Shown here: positions 5,633 through 5,751 of the stretch, piece by piece
Numbering within the stretch: the first letter of the stretch is position 1
Layout of the letters: every line of letters begins with the position of its first letter
Source of the DNA: an uncultured Lachnospiraceae bacterium
Lineage (GTDB): Bacteria; Bacillota_A; Clostridia; Lachnospirales; Lachnospiraceae
Direction: 5' to 3'
Assembly (NCBI GenBank): GCA_902767195.1
Contig: CACXGS010000203.1
Span: 1 to 5,751, forward strand
DNA length: 5,751 nucleotides
Notes under the pieces: model-generated
Told to the model about the DNA's origin: nothing
The model's input: only the letters and a program-made list of their open reading frames with translations
Database searches by the model: none
Translations under genes and position numbers: made by a program

Positions 5633-5751
5633 GCGTTGATCTTTTCGATCTTAACCTTAGTGTAAAGCTGTCTGTGACCCTGCTTCTTGTGATAGCCTGT
5701 TTTTCTCTTGTACTTGTAGACTGTAATCTTCTTCGCCTTGAAGTCACCGAT
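5629..5751 (-). CDS. rplU: Large-subunit ribosomal protein L21 (bL21), C-terminal end only
   Basis: The last 40 codons of L21 are present and the gene runs off the right edge, so its start and the usual upstream leader are not visible. The reading frame is open from the window edge to a TGA at 5629-5631. The visible part carries the basic [20 protein letters not shown] segment and the tail KVKIEKINA, which match the L21 C-terminus that binds 23S rRNA. L21 is a structural protein of the 50S subunit. The stop codon overlaps the prp start as ATGA, which implies translational coupling. The order L21, Prp, L27 is the standard one in Firmicutes and supports the call. Confidence 0.96.
   Translation of the reverse strand: MGDFKAKKITVYKYKRKTGYHKKQGHRQLYTKVKIEKINA

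Overview
The window looks like the chromosome of a low-to-moderate GC Firmicute, most likely a Clostridia member close to Lachnospiraceae. Three things suggest this. Ribosomal protein L27 has the N-terminal extension that Firmicutes and relatives remove with the protease Prp. Obg has the C-terminal OCT domain. The gene order rplU-prp-rpmA-obgE-yhbY-nadD-yqeK-rsfS joins two blocks that are separate in Bacillus subtilis. All genes lie on the minus strand, so transcription runs from high to low coordinates. The lineage is inferred from sequence memory, without a database search.

Right part (about 5751 to 3315), translation and ribosome assembly: the C-terminal end of rplU (L21) overlaps prp by ATGA. 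Prp is followed at once by rpmA (L27), its substrate. A 12-bp perfect hairpin with a short U-rich tail separates rpmA from obgE, a complete 437-residue Obg GTPase with all G motifs. yhbY, a CRM-domain RNA-binding protein of the large subunit, follows.

Middle part (3244 to 1649), cofactor and stress functions: nadD (nicotinate-nucleotide adenylyltransferase) overlaps yqeK (HD-domain Ap4A hydrolase family) by ATGA. rsfS, the ribosomal silencing factor, comes next. Its likely start is the ATG at 2014, chosen by a well-spaced GGAGG. A 17-bp tandem near-duplication abuts the yqeK stop codon in the yqeK-rsfS gap.

Left part (1523 to 1), accessory: two genes I cannot name. The first is a single-pass membrane protein with a TPR-like helical region predicted to lie outside the cytoplasm. 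The second is a secreted protein with a type I signal peptide and several divergent YD (RHS-like) repeat units. Both have good ribosome binding sites. The 125 bp before them hold no clear terminator and only a weak promoter candidate, so it is open whether they read through from the rsfS operon.

Together the conserved genes couple ribosomal protein supply and maturation (L21, L27, Prp), large-subunit assembly and its nucleotide-dependent control (Obg, YhbY), NAD supply (NadD), alarmone-like dinucleotide removal (YqeK) and ribosome shutdown on starvation (RsfS). I found no mobile element, tRNA, rRNA, CRISPR array or riboswitch. The only part not explained by known families is the left pair of genes.
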